A stretch of DNA of 64,000 nucleotides, taken from contig OX419756.1 in the NCBI GenBank assembly GCA_948567375.1, forward strand, positions 27,108,333 to 27,172,332, read 5' to 3'. Source of the stretch: Lunularia cruciata (taxonomy: Eukaryota; Streptophyta; Marchantiopsida; Lunulariales; Lunulariaceae). The stretch's first letter is position 1, and the number at the start of each line of letters is the position of its first letter. The position numbers were made by a program, and so were the translations under genes. Below, in pieces: positions 1 through 10,263 of this stretch. Under the pieces are notes generated by a model. The model saw only the letters and a program-made list of their open reading frames with translations, was not told the origin of the DNA and did no database searches.

Positions 1-993
1 AGCAAGCCTCAGCATTTCTGGAACTGGTTAGAACTGTCGAGTACTTGCAGATAGACAGAACTACAGTACATGCTTCGGCTGAAGTTGTTTAACCATGGTT
101 GAATTTCATGAGCAGTGTAGAGTGAAAACCCATCTCTGACATGGTAAGCGTGTTCATCGGAAAACCAGCTTACACAAGCAACTGCGAGTGTATCTGATAC
201 CAGTTAGTACTATGTATGTTTCCGAAGGTGACATCACAAGATGAAACGCGATCGGTGACACGGCATTCATGCTTATTCATGATCAGAAATCAAGCCCCTG
301 TGTATATTGTACTCTCGAACTGCATGTCGGACGTTAACTTCTTCTCTTCTCTTCTCTTCACCCACTGAAGGTCCTCTTAGTACTAGCATATGAACAAGGG
401 TTGCTGGAGCGATACGCTTAAGAACGACCTTATGAGGATGACGGCCCAGACTGTCTATAGTTTGATTTTAGAATTGGTGTCACTACTCGGGTGTATTTTA
501 ATTATTCCGTAAAAGACATTCCCCGACCATCCCCAGATGAAAATCAAGGATAAGTATTTGCTATCGAAACAGGCCCAGATCCTTTATGAACATGGAGAAC
601 GACATGCCCTGTACAGGAAAATGTCGGAAAAGATTGACAGAGTACATGTTTTTGACTGTTTGGTCCATTGGGATTTTCAGTTGTGAAAGGAGCCTTCCAT
701 TACCTTCCAGGTTTACACAGGTGTTAACATGATGTGACACAGAAATTCAAATAATGTGGATGGCAGCAATCACATGTGGCTCACTACAGTATTTACGACC
801 TGTCCAGATTATATTGCTGTACACCGTTGGTTTAGAACTCTAAAGAGTGACGTCCTGACGGGTTGCGTGGAATGAGTGTCATCACAAAGTTTCAGCATGG
901 TTGCGACCAGAAGAAACTGCTATACTTTTGCAGTAAAACCATTATAGAGTCCAGCGAACAAAATAATATGTCACTTAATTTACGGTCCCCATA
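1..993. other. Intergenic stretch, no gene seen
   Basis: I see no open reading frame of useful length, no RNA gene and no mobile-element signature here. The only local structure is a short CT-rich tract (TTCTC repeated) around 340-360. Base composition is more balanced than in the AT-rich region that follows. Confidence 0.5.
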
Positions 994-1347
994 TTAGATC
1001 AGTTTGCAGAAGTGAGCTTGGGAACCTAATTCAAAGATAGAAACAACAGGAAAGCTCTCGTGAGATGAACATAGACCCAGAAGTACCTCATCCTCTGAGT
1101 CCGTCGACGATGAGACCACCACTTGATTGCCAGGAGTGGGATAGGATGAAATAGTGGACACTTCTTGCCGGGAAGTTTGAACAATCAGCTGTGAAGCTCT
1201 GCCCGCCATTCTGGCCTCTAGTTTGGCTATTTTAAGAGGCAGAGCTGGATCTGACGGATTGGAGTTGGACATAGACGAAAGTTGCAGCAGCACATCGTCG
1301 TCTGTCGAAACCTGCAGAAGGTTATCTTGTGATCTTGTATTGGCCAT
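994..1347 (-). CDS. Unassigned 117-aa ORF, possible first exon
   Basis: Open frame of 117 codons that starts with an ATG followed by G and begins MANTRSQD. It is Ser- and Asp-rich, with a central KIAKLEARMAG stretch that could form a short helix and an acidic STDSEDE patch near residue 80. I recognise no family. Openings such as M(V/A)NTRS are common in gag proteins of plant retrotransposons, so it may be a gag N-terminus rather than a host gene. A possible splice donor (AG|GTTCCC) lies just before the stop, so the real protein could continue in another exon. No TATA or partner gene is evident. It is one of the longer open frames outside the transposon block, but length alone does not make it a gene. 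Confidence 0.25.
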   Translation of the reverse strand: MANTRSQDNLLQVSTDDDVLLQLSSMSNSNPSDPALPLKIAKLEARMAGRASQLIVQTSRQEVSTISSYPTPGNQVVVSSSTDSEDEVLLGLCSSHESFPVVSIFELGSQAHFCKLI

Positions 1348-2635
1348 TGAAGTTTAGGTTCTGTATAATTCGTGCAGATAAAAGTGGGTCGACATATGTT
1401 ACTCTGAACATCCACCCTTGCTACCCTAAAGTGATCCCCAAACTCCCAAAACCTGTGCCAAATATACTGAAGCTCAATCCTTCAGCAGCCTCATACTCCG
1501 GTCCCAATTCTTGCCTCCTGGCCATAACCTACTTCCTTGCTCCTGAGAGACGCATTGCCTGACCTACCCCTGGATGTGCTCCACAATGTACGCAGGCCAT
1601 CAAGAAAACATCGGCAAACTCTGCACCCTACAGGAAAAATTCCGGTTCCTTTCTGCACGTGGATTTACTACCTCACCAGACAACTTCTTCCTCAATTTTA
1701 ACACATTCCGCTTCAATTCCGAGTCCAGATTGGCCGTGGTGCATCTGCCCAACCCGGCACGGATGATAAGTGCATTCTTCCTCGACAAGTGCTCATACTT
1801 GCTCCAAACTCCAGTGAGGATATTCGTAATTGCCTTCGGATGCCGGAAAACGACAAGGAATTGGCGGAGAGAGTCAAGTCATCTCTCGCGACATGTTCTT
1901 CATAGTCCGGGAATCTGATTCCCCTTACACCCTGCGAAGGTTTCACATTCAGGTGCCAAAATCTGCCAGAACGAACATTCATTGTCGGAGACGAATGGCC
2001 CTAACAGAGGCAGACAGGTAGGTTTGAGCGGGAAACCATGCATCCCACCGGTTAGAGCCAGTTTCGGCGATGATTTATACCATCATACCGCTCCTAGACG
2101 ATTTGCATCCCGAGGGTCACTTTACATCACCGCAGAAAACAAATAATCTGGAAACTTGGTTGACTTGATTGACCTGGTTACGGGATAATTAGATAAAATA
2201 TGTGGCAACCATGTTTAGTTACTCTGGAGGACCCGTCTTTTTACCTTTTCTAGGCTGGACACCTAAACTTAATTTTAGGGACTATAGTCCAAAGTGTAAC
2301 CGCCTAGAAGGTGACATTTTAACGGGATATATTTCATTAATTATCATCAATATAGTGGGATGGATTGAAGTGTGTATGGCACTCCAAATGTTCTTTATGT
2401 TATGTGGAACACGAAGTCTGCACCTCATGGAATGGAGGGTCGTTCCATGGGAACTTGGGACAAAGGTAGAGTTTATGTAGAATACTCATCACAACAAGCA
2501 CCGGTGGATTCCATTATCGTCGGTTAAAAAAAGAACAAATAAGAGGGTAAAGTATCAATGATATATTTCAGAGTAGGCAAAAATAGGATAGATTGATTTT
2601 TTATCTTTAACTCTTGATATCTTTAACTAAAAGTC
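1348..2635. other. Unassigned sequence with short overlapping ORFs
   Basis: Between 1.57 and 2.02 kb short frames of 60-114 codons lie open on both strands, none with a domain I recognise. Both-strand openness in moderately GC-rich DNA is expected by chance. From about 2.1 kb the sequence becomes AT-rich, and I see nothing to annotate. Confidence 0.35.
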
Positions 2636-2639
2636 TGAG

Positions 2640-3170
2640 GTAAAAAGGCTAAATTTTCTCTTTCCAAAATTTACATTTTTATCTTTAGCAAAATAGTTTC
2701 TATTCGTATATTTGTGTGATATTCACACAAACACAAACTTTTTACCAATAATAAAATTATTCTATTTTTCTACTAAATCCTACGACTCCAAATGTAAATT
2801 TTTTCTTTCCAAAAATTATCTTATGAGATTCTGTAAAATAACTCATATTTGCAGAAGAATCACAACCCTTTTGCAAATATACAATATTCTCTCATTTTAC
2901 CAACATCTTGAGGTCCAAAAAGGCAAGATAGTCTTTCCAATAATTACCTTCCAATTCTTTACAAAATAACTTCTAATTGCATATGTATAATAACGATTTG
3001 CCAACATGTACATTATGCTTTCGTTTTGCTATAACCTTCGTGCATAAAAAAGATAAACTCCTAATACTAGAATGCCTTTTGGTTTGTTACAAATTAATTT
3101 TTACTTGTATAAATTTCACACCACTTTACTAATATGAGTATTATGCTCTAGTTTTACCTTACTATAAATA
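2640..3170. repeat. Diverged tandem repeat, four ~128-145 bp units
   Basis: The same succession of motifs comes back four times: a CTTTCCAA motif, then a TTTAC(A)AAATAACT-like motif, then TTACCAA. The AAAATAA-type anchor starts near 2690, 2835, 2963 and 3091, giving spacings of 145, 128 and 128 bases. The CTTTCC anchor recurs at about 2660, 2806 and 2934. The units are strongly diverged, so this is an old minisatellite or short satellite remnant. No coding sense is visible in it. Confidence 0.55.
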
Positions 3171-4559
3171 TCTTCTATAAACAGCAGTACATATTTATAT
3201 TTATCCAACAATTTATGGAGTACTCAACAGATCTAATCTATGAACACTACACAAGTATTGATGAAGCGAAGGGAAGGACAATCCATCTTAAATGTCCATA
3301 CCTCATCTTAAAAGCTATCTTGGACACATTTCATAGTGAGGCAAACTTAATCTCCACTTTGCATTCTTTAATTCCAAGAATAACATATTACAAGTTGTTT
3401 ACAAAACAGAGTCCAGGTTTATACATGATGCATGAAAAACGTAATCTATGTCTTAGAACATAAAGAATTCAGAACAGTTTAATGTATACATATATCCGCA
3501 CAAATCTTAGTCTCAGAAAAAAATATGAAACGTGATTTCGATTAGTCTTCTCACTTGATCAGCTATGTGATGGTTACTAAAACCATGCCAGGAAACATTG
3601 GCGTCCTTTGTTAGGGTTTATTTGTCCATTATTTGGAACATAGGTTTCAGTTTATCATAAATGGAGAGACATCAATCTGAAACATGTGATTATGGGTTGA
3701 GTAAATTTCTTCAGTTTTCTGTAATTTGTGACCATCATATCCTTTGTGGTAGTTCTCCTGAATATAAAAGCAAACTGTTGAATCCTAAGAGTTCTAAATA
3801 CTTGACCGGAGCATGGGTTTTAGTGACTTCTTATCCTTGACCCGAGCTACTGACGCCGCGCATCATAGTTGCGTAGGAAGTAGACGACTCTAAGATCTAA
3901 TCAAGCATCCATTTCAACTCGGTTGATCCAACAAATAATCTTTTTAAAGCAAGGGATGAGTACTTTCACTATTTGAGAATTTAATGCCTGAGTTCCTGTA
4001 AGATCTTCTATGGTCCCTCATATTCCTTCAGAGATAATCAACATAAAAGGTTTATTCTTGAGGAGTATTCTTGGTGTTATTCCTTGATCACAAGTAACCT
4101 TTAGGTAAGTTCCATGGAAATATTTAGAAACTCTCATTGAACAGAATGTCATCCATCCCCTTTGAATACGATACTTTTAATATTTGTTTAAATCAATTTC
4201 TATTGTTATTTTATTCAAAATATTATACATTGGTATCCAGCTTTTGCAAATAGTTAGGTTCCTTTTACATTTTTGTATGTCTTTAATCATTTGCAATACA
4301 ATATACAGATTCTTATTAATAATAAATTCCTTTGTGTCAAAGTAATTGCTTATTATTAATATTGGATAGTGGTTTGTATTAGTTAGAATTTATGTCATAT
4401 GTATATATTGTGGTCACAACTATAGAAATACAAGTCCCGTAGAAAATCATACACAAACACTAAGTATTGTAATTAATCAAGAACCAAAATTACATATATA
4501 CTCCAACAATATTCTACCAATAAGCAACTGCTCTTACATTCAATCCAACAAAACCTACT
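3171..4559. other. AT-rich intergenic stretch, nothing recognised
   Basis: No gene, RNA or repeat that I can name. An 82-codon frame at 3215-3463 has no recognisable domain and AT-driven composition, so I treat it as chance. Confidence 0.4.
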
Positions 4560-4956
4560 TGTAAAAGTCCAAGGAGAATAAGAGAATGAAAGATCATATT
4601 AGAACTCTAGAATGAGTGAAACTCTGAATGTCTAACTTGAACTTGGTTCTAGTATTTCTAGGCAACTAAACATGTTCCTAAGAAACATGTCCAAGGAAGT
4701 TCCTTTTAGAAGTTTCATTTTGTGAGTGCAAGCTAAACTATCCATTTATTTTTCATGCAAGCATTGCTAACCATGAACTTGGGATACAAGTTACTTAATC
4801 CTTGGAAAGTTCCTATAAGCTTCTCACCAAGAAATTTCATTGATGATTCTAGAATATTCTTACAAATTCATATTTATGTATTAGTTCTATCTCTTTTAGT
4901 TGTATTTAGCTTATGCTAACTTCATGTTATTACATATTACAATAATAGAGTATCCA
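4560..4956 (-). repeat. LTR-like repeat copy 1 (element C family)
   Basis: The stretch starts TGTAAAAGTCCAAGG and runs to about GAGTATCCAAG. It aligns along its length with the copy at 5225-5604 and with the 5' LTR of element C (23437-23910), including shared blocks for the start, TTGAACTTGG, AAGCTTCT and CTAACTTCATGTTATTA. Its orientation matches element C, whose primer site shows that the low-coordinate end is the LTR 3' end. It is therefore an old LTR of that family. The low-coordinate TG start is clear; the other end is approximate. Confidence 0.6.
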
Positions 4957-5224
4957 AGTCACATTGATTAGCTCTCCACAATAGCCAGAAGTCCAAGATG
5001 CTCAACATAAAAAGTGGAATTTATAAGTTTCACTTGAAGATATATCCCTTTCTAGGGAGAGACTAGGAAGCCCAACCACAATGACACATGCAACTCCCTT
5101 GGTGGTTCAAATGGTAGTTCCAACAATGTATAAGGAACATAACAATGTAGATGATTTGTAATATACTAAGGAAATAAATAGTAGAATGGGAGTTCAAACT
5201 AAGAGTGTACCAACTTAAACAACT
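4957..5224. other. Spacer between two LTR-like copies
   Basis: These 268 bases separate two direct LTR-like repeats and show no gag or pol sequence. A sequence resembling a degenerate primer site (TTGGTACACTC on the minus strand) lies about 12 bases inside the second LTR. The arrangement LTR-short spacer-LTR resembles a TRIM, a miniature LTR retrotransposon, but two independent insertions or an internal deletion would look the same. Confidence 0.35.
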
Positions 5225-5604
5225 TGTAATGGACCAATGAGAGAAATAAGAGAATGGAAGATCAAACTCAAAAGTCTCATTTGAGTGAAATTCCAAATAC
5301 TCAAGTTGAGCTGAATGTTTGAGTTGAGCTTAGGCTTTGATATTTAAAGGTGAACTAAGTACAAGTCTCTAAAGGAAGCTTCTAAAGAAGTTTCATTCTA
5401 GAAATATTATTTTTTGGAGTATAAACTAAACTAGCCATTTACTTAGCATACAAGCTACTCAATCCTATGGAAGCTTCTAAAAGCTTCTTACCAAGAAGCT
5501 TCATGGATGCTTCTAGAACTTTCTTTTAATTCCTAATATATGCTTGTTCTCTTAGTCTTTAAGTTAGCTTTTGCTAACTTAATGTTATTACACAATATCC
5601 ACTA
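5225..5604 (-). repeat. LTR-like repeat copy 2 (element C family)
   Basis: It starts TGTAATGGACCAATG and runs to about AATATCCAC. It is homologous throughout to 4560-4956 and to 23437-23910. It contains several AAGCTTCT boxes, so part of the likeness comes from internal short repeats, but the order of blocks is conserved end to end. It may be the second LTR of a miniature element, or the 3' LTR left from a larger copy of the C family. Confidence 0.6.
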
Positions 5605-5685
5605 AGTAGCTTATTAATAGGTGCTAACACAACTATGGTTGTTAAGATAATAAATCAAGTATCCTAGCAAATTAACTAAGGTGTT

Positions 5686-5738
5686 TGTAATGCTCCAAGG
5701 ATAGGAGACCTGAAGAGAAACACACCATGGGAAACACA
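5686..5738 (-). repeat. Element A 3' LTR stump
   Basis: The start TGTAATGCTCCAAGGATAGG and following bases match the low-coordinate end of the 5' LTR (10264 onward), which carries the same GGAGACCT...AACACACCATGGG order. Only the LTR 3' end survives. The junction with integrase sequence lies near 5738 and contains the short shared string AACAAA, which could be microhomology at a deletion joint. Confidence 0.8.
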
Positions 5739-6540
5739 CAATTTCAAACAAATGTGTTGGCTGCATCAACCTTAGTAGCCACCAAATGGATCTTCATCAA
5801 GCTAGAAGGTGTGAAGGGATGCTCACCATACATGAGGAAGAACGGAGTGACAAGGGTGGATGCATTCACCAAATTATTGTAAGCAAATTCCACCAATGGG
5901 AATAAGGTGTCCCACTTCTCTTGCTCCTCTGAGTTGAAGTCGTGTAGCATGTCTTCAATAGTGCAATTAGCCCACTTTTTTGTCCATTTGTTTGGGGGTG
6001 GTAAGTTGTGGACATGGCCAACTTGGTTTTGAAGAAACCAAAGAGTGTTTGCCAAAAAAATTGGTTAATTGAGTGCCTCTACAGGTGATGAGTACTCAAG
6101 ACAAGCCATGGTGAGAGAAGACTGCATTTAAGTATAATTGAGCTAGTTGCGGAGTGGTAACATCCTTGGTGGTAGGGTGTACATGAATCATTTTGTTGAG
6201 CCAGTCCACAAAGACCATGATGGAGTCAAACCCTGAGGTGGTCTTGGGTAATTCATAGACGAGATCCATACTCACTTGTTCCCAATGTTGTGTAGGAGGG
6301 GAGAGAGGTTAAAGAAGCACTACATGAGCTTGATTAGAAGCTTTGTTCTATTGATAGAGTAGGTAGCTACACATATAGCCCATCATGTTGTTGCTCATCT
6401 TGGGCCAATAGTAATGGTGTTGGATTGCATCCAAGGTCTTGTCCACTTTGACATCACTTACAATGGCCAAATCATGACATTCTACTAGAATGGTGGTGCA
6501 TAATTCTAGGACATTTAGGATCCATAATCTACCATCACAA
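5739..6540 (-). pseudogene. Element A integrase remnant
   Basis: The minus-strand frames show the integrase parts in order. The zinc-binding N-terminus lies at about 6380-6540 (YYWPKMSNN and degraded His/Cys positions). The catalytic core follows at about 6060-6330, with MDLVYELPKTTSGFDS and RGTQLTN, where the second catalytic Asp region reads CRGTQ instead of DRGTQ. Next comes the post-core segment WDTLFPLVEFAYNN and PFFLMYGEHPF at 5744-6055. It would insert cDNA into the genome. Stops, frame breaks, the altered catalytic position and the lost C-terminus (no chromodomain) make it nonfunctional. Confidence 0.85.
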
Positions 6541-7152
6541 AAGGTGAGTCCTTGGGTGTTGGTGACGCCTTTGGATGATTGTGCTCCTACAATTTGTGTA
6601 TTAGTTTTTGTAGCAGTCAGAATCTCTAGTCAAAATTCAAGGTTAATCTTAACTTCTACCATCAAATTGTTTGCCATTGGCATGCAAGTGAATGCATCTA
6701 CAAGTTGTTTCTTACCTTCCACATAGGTGATTGTCATGTTGAAGCATTGTCAACACTCTGCCCATCAAATCAGGTGATGAGGTAGATCTTTTTGCATCTT
6801 GAGATAGATTAGAGGTTTGTGGTCTATCTCTACTACAAATGCCTTCTCGCCCAAATAGTGCTTCCAATGCTTGGTTGTAGGACAATGGCCAACTCTTCTT
6901 GTTTTATGGTGTGATAGTTGCATTTTATCAGTAAAAAATTTCAAGAGAAATATGAAATTACATGTCATGCCACTCTTGTTGTAGGACTGCTCCTATTGTT
7001 ATGCTTGATGCATCTGTAGCCAACTTGATTGAACATTTTGGGTCATACCACTTCAAGATTGATCCATGTACCAAGGCGACTTTCAATTCTTGAAAGGCCA
7101 ACTCTTGTGCAATTCTCCACATCCACTTCTTCCTCTTGCCAGGTAGTGCCAT
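6541..7152 (-). pseudogene. Element A RNase H remnant
   Basis: Minus-strand frames give WYDPKCSIKLATDASS, the segment with the first catalytic Asp of Ty3 RNase H, followed by GAVLQQEW. Further on come HWKHYLGEKAFVVEIDHKPL (the conserved TDHKPL motif, here IDHKPL) and a short tail before the integrase. The domain would remove RNA from the RNA-DNA hybrid. Two frames are needed to read it, so it is broken. Confidence 0.85.
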
Positions 7153-7870
7153 TAAAGACTATGCAACCTTGGAGAAATCCTTGACAAATAGAGGATAGAA
7201 TCTCATCAACCCTAAGAAGCTCTTGAGTTGAGTCTGATCTTTTTGGGCATGCCATTTTTGAATGATCTCTATTTTATCTGTCAATACTTGAATACCCTCT
7301 GCACTTACTGTATGCCTTGAGTAGTCTACTTTAGACTTGCCAAACTCACACTTTGAGAGTTTAGCGGACAATTGATTTTGTCTTAGAATCTAGAAGGCTT
7401 CTTGTAGATGCTATTTGTGTTCTGTCATTGTGCTCTTGTATACTAAGATTTCATCCAAGAGGACAATAATAGACTTATCCAAATATGGATGAAATATATC
7501 ATTCATTAGACTCATGAAAGTGGCAGGTGCATTGGTGAGGCCAAAAGGCATCACGAGATACTTGAAGTGGCCATACTTGGTTTGAAAGGCAGTTTTGTAC
7601 ACATCCTCCTTTACAATTTAGATTTGATTGTAATCGTTGTGCAAGTCCAATTTGGTAAAGTGTCTTGCTCCATTGAGTTGATCAAACAAGTCATCCATGC
7701 AAGGTAAGGGGTATTTTTTCTTCATTGTTTGCTGATTGAGACTTTGATAGTCAATGCACATGTGCATGGTATCATCCTTCTTCTTCACAAACAAGACAAG
7801 AGCCCCATATGGTGATACGTTGTGTTGGATGAACAATTTTTGCAACATATCCTCAATTTGATTCTTACAC
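7153..7870 (-). pseudogene. Element A reverse transcriptase remnant
   Basis: In N to C order: [14 protein letters not shown] and [11 protein letters not shown] (7618-7848), [27 protein letters not shown] with its catalytic Asp, then [17 protein letters not shown] and the YxDD region, which reads VLLDEILVY at 7411-7602. One of the two catalytic Asp residues is therefore Glu. The thumb/connection KLSKCEFGKSKVDY and SFLGLMRFY follows at 7159-7371. The pieces lie in at least three frames. The motifs match the same region of B and D closely, so these are one family. Confidence 0.9.
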
Positions 7871-7949
7871 TCCTCTGACTCAAGAGGTGATAGGTGATAT
7901 GGGGTCTTACAAGGAAGTGTCTTCTCTGGGAGTGTCTCAATTTTATGAT

Positions 7950-8508
7950 CTACTCTCTTTTTGGTGGTAATCCTGTAGGTAGATCATCGGGAAAGACATC
8001 TTGAAACTCATTTACCACATCCTTCAATTTCTTAGGAATTTGTCCATTGAGTTGTGCACTCTGGACTTCTCTTATTAGACCCATGAAACATCTATTGGTT
8101 TTACAGATAGTTATTGTCTCTATGACATAGAGATGTGATTCTTGCTTATGTGATTTTTTTAACCCCAATGATCGATTATTGGGTTCTCACTACTTTCTTC
8201 CTCCAATCTACCATATGGTTGTAATGCTCTATCCATGGCATGCTTAAGATTTCATCATAACGAGCTAATTGTATCACTTGCCACTCAATTGCTTCATGAT
8301 GTTCTCCTATAGAAAGTATTACTTGTCTAGGTAATGATTCAATCCTCTCTATTTGCCCATTAGGTATTTCTACTTCTTTGCTCTCATCTCTCTCTAGATC
8401 CATTTCCAATCTTATTGCAACAAAGCAAGACAAGAAATTCTTGATTGCTCCCGGATCTATTAATACTCTCACTTGATTGCCTTCTAGCACTTCATTCACG
8501 ACAATCAA
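7950..8508 (-). pseudogene. Element A protease and linker remnant
   Basis: The 8176-8508 frame has VRVLIDPGAIKNFLS, the aspartic-protease active-site region with D-P-G in place of the usual D-S-G or D-T-G. It later has ILSMPWIEHYNHMVDW, matching the GMPWL..HNP.IDW flap/C-terminal motif of Ty3 proteases. The 7950-8168 frame continues with [20 protein letters not shown], the conserved linker just before RT. The active-site Ser/Thr to Pro change would be expected to disable cleavage. Confidence 0.85.
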
Positions 8509-8579
8509 TTGTGAGGTTGCCTTTTGGGACCTCTACACTCTTGTCTTCTTCCTTTTATTGTTTTTTTGCTTCCTTATTG

Positions 8580-9690
8580 AGCCAGTAAGGATGCAAGGTA
8601 CATCTTCTAGTGATCTTCATTTTCCAAAGTGATTTCCACCTCCTCCTCTTCAATGCATCTTTCCATATTGTTCAAAGATTGTCTATATGAAGGCTGAGTG
8701 CCTCTAGGAAGACAAACATGGTAGTTAGTAGATATGTGCCCAATATGGCCACAATTATAACAGTGGCATTGTTCTCCTCGTGGAACTCCATCTCTCCGTT
8801 CTTTTACCCATCCTTTCTCTCCTTGATGCGGTTGTGCTCCTCGGTCTCAAAAGCAAAGGTTGCCCAACTCCATCAGTATTGGTCCACCCATGTGTGGCAT
8901 CTTTGCCCAATAATATTGAGGTGGAACTACTCCTTCACCTCCATCCAATGCTCTTGCTATTCTCTATGCACAAGTAATGGCTTCAAATACCTTGCAAGGA
9001 TTTTGAACCATGACTTCTTGACAAATCCACTCCTTCAACCCTTGTATGAAATTATCAAGAGCCTCTGTTGGACTCATGTTGGTTATTGCAACTTGTAGAT
9101 CCAAAAATACCTCCACATACTCTTGTACGTTGTTCTTCTATTTCAATCCCCATAGTCGGATCCGGGCCATTTGCACAAAATCCACCAAATAGAAATTCTT
9201 CAGCAATCCTTTTTGCATTGGTGTTCATGTGACCTCCCTTCTTTTTGCCAACATGGATCGTTCCTAAGCATTGTACAATGTGAGGGCTTTATTGGTCAAG
9301 TACCCACATGCAAACACGCTTGCAACATGCTTGGTGATCTTTGTTGAGAACACTTGGAAATATTGATTTATTCTTGAGATCCAGTTCTCCACTATTCCTA
9401 TCATATGCTGCCCCTTGCAAGGCTTGATGTTGCATGTCTTCTTCATTCGGAGTAGCAATGTGGCTTCATCATTTATCGGGTTTGTAGGCATATGTGCCTC
9501 TCCAAGTACTTCAATCACGAGTACTTGGTTTTGAGATGGCTCTTCTTCTTGCATTGCTTGATCATTCCCAAGGGTCTGCACTTGATTTTGTAATGCTTCC
9601 ATGGTCATCTTAATCTCTCAAAATTTGTTCAATATCTCGTGCATTCCTTGCAACAACTCCTGCAATTGCTGATCTATGGTTCCTACAACA
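8580..9690 (-). pseudogene. Element A gag remnant
   Basis: On the minus strand gag begins at about 9690 with a Gln/Met-rich coiled-coil-like segment (LQELLQGMHEILNKF). The acidic EEEPSQNQV stretch follows, then WISRINQYFQVFSTKITKHV and VASVFACGYLTNKALT, the capsid core (about 9264-9420). A zinc-knuckle region lies near 8690-8770 (CYNCGHIGH followed by a Cys further on). Gag would coat the RNA. Several frames are needed. The order and wording match B and D. Confidence 0.8.
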
Positions 9691-9710
9691 CTCAATTGTT
9701 ATTGTATATT

Positions 9711-10007
9711 TCAATTGAGAGATAATATGATCACTCTAGATGGCGCACAAACTATCAAAACTACTATTGGGACCTTAGAAGCTACAACTCGTTGATAATA
9801 TTCCTCACCAAAATTCTTGACTACAAAATCTCTAAACATCACTTTTGGTCTCATTACATAACAAATTTCTACTTGAATGTTGAAAGTGAAAGGATTTAGG
9901 ACATTCAAATCCATCACAACAAAAAAATAGATTGTCAAATCCCACTCTCTATCATAAATCACTACAAGTAGAATCACTATGTTTGGTGAATTCATCACTA
10001 TATCCAT
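9711..10007 (-). CDS. Element A leader ORF, 98 aa, function unknown
   Basis: This open frame lies between the primer site and gag. It begins MDIVMNSPNIVILLVV and continues through RPKVMFRDFVVKNFGEEYYQR. The same amino-acid sequence can be read in broken form at the same place in B (about 18533-18870) and D (about 31670-31990), and similarity runs some 40 codons upstream of this Met (RVYLVFHFGA..F). In A it is still open from Met to stop although the rest of the element is broken. I recognise no domain. It could be an extra 5' ORF or the detached first part of gag. Confidence 0.5.
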   Translation of the reverse strand: MDIVMNSPNIVILLVVIYDREWDLTIYFFVVMDLNVLNPFTFNIQVEICYVMRPKVMFRDFVVKNFGEEYYQRVVASKVPIVVLIVCAPSRVIILSLN

Positions 10008-10250
10008 GAACTATGCTCCAAAGTGAAACACAAGATACACTCTCACTTCCTCACACTAAATGTACATGATTTTGATGTGGAATGGATTCAAGAATGGAAA
10101 GCAAGGTGCTGGCTATTGTCCTCCCGGAGCCTCCCTCTAGCACACTCATAATCTACCAATTACACCAATATATCTCTCCTCAAAATTACTCGGTCTCAAT
10201 AGCCCATGTTCCTCCAAGAGAGGTGATCCGCTCTCTTGGATGCCAACACC

Positions 10251-10263
10251 TGCTCTGATACCA
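10251..10263 (-). promoter_or_regulatory. Primer binding site of element A
   Basis: On the minus strand the sequence directly inside the 5' LTR is TGGTATCAGAGCA. This is the classic complement to the 3' end of plant initiator-methionine tRNA, which primes minus-strand cDNA. It fixes the transcription direction of A and the inner edge of the LTR. Confidence 0.9.

Noticed and set aside
8718..9098. 126-codon plus-strand frame
   Set aside because: It is the antisense of gag and the zinc-knuckle region of element A, which is recognisable on the minus strand.
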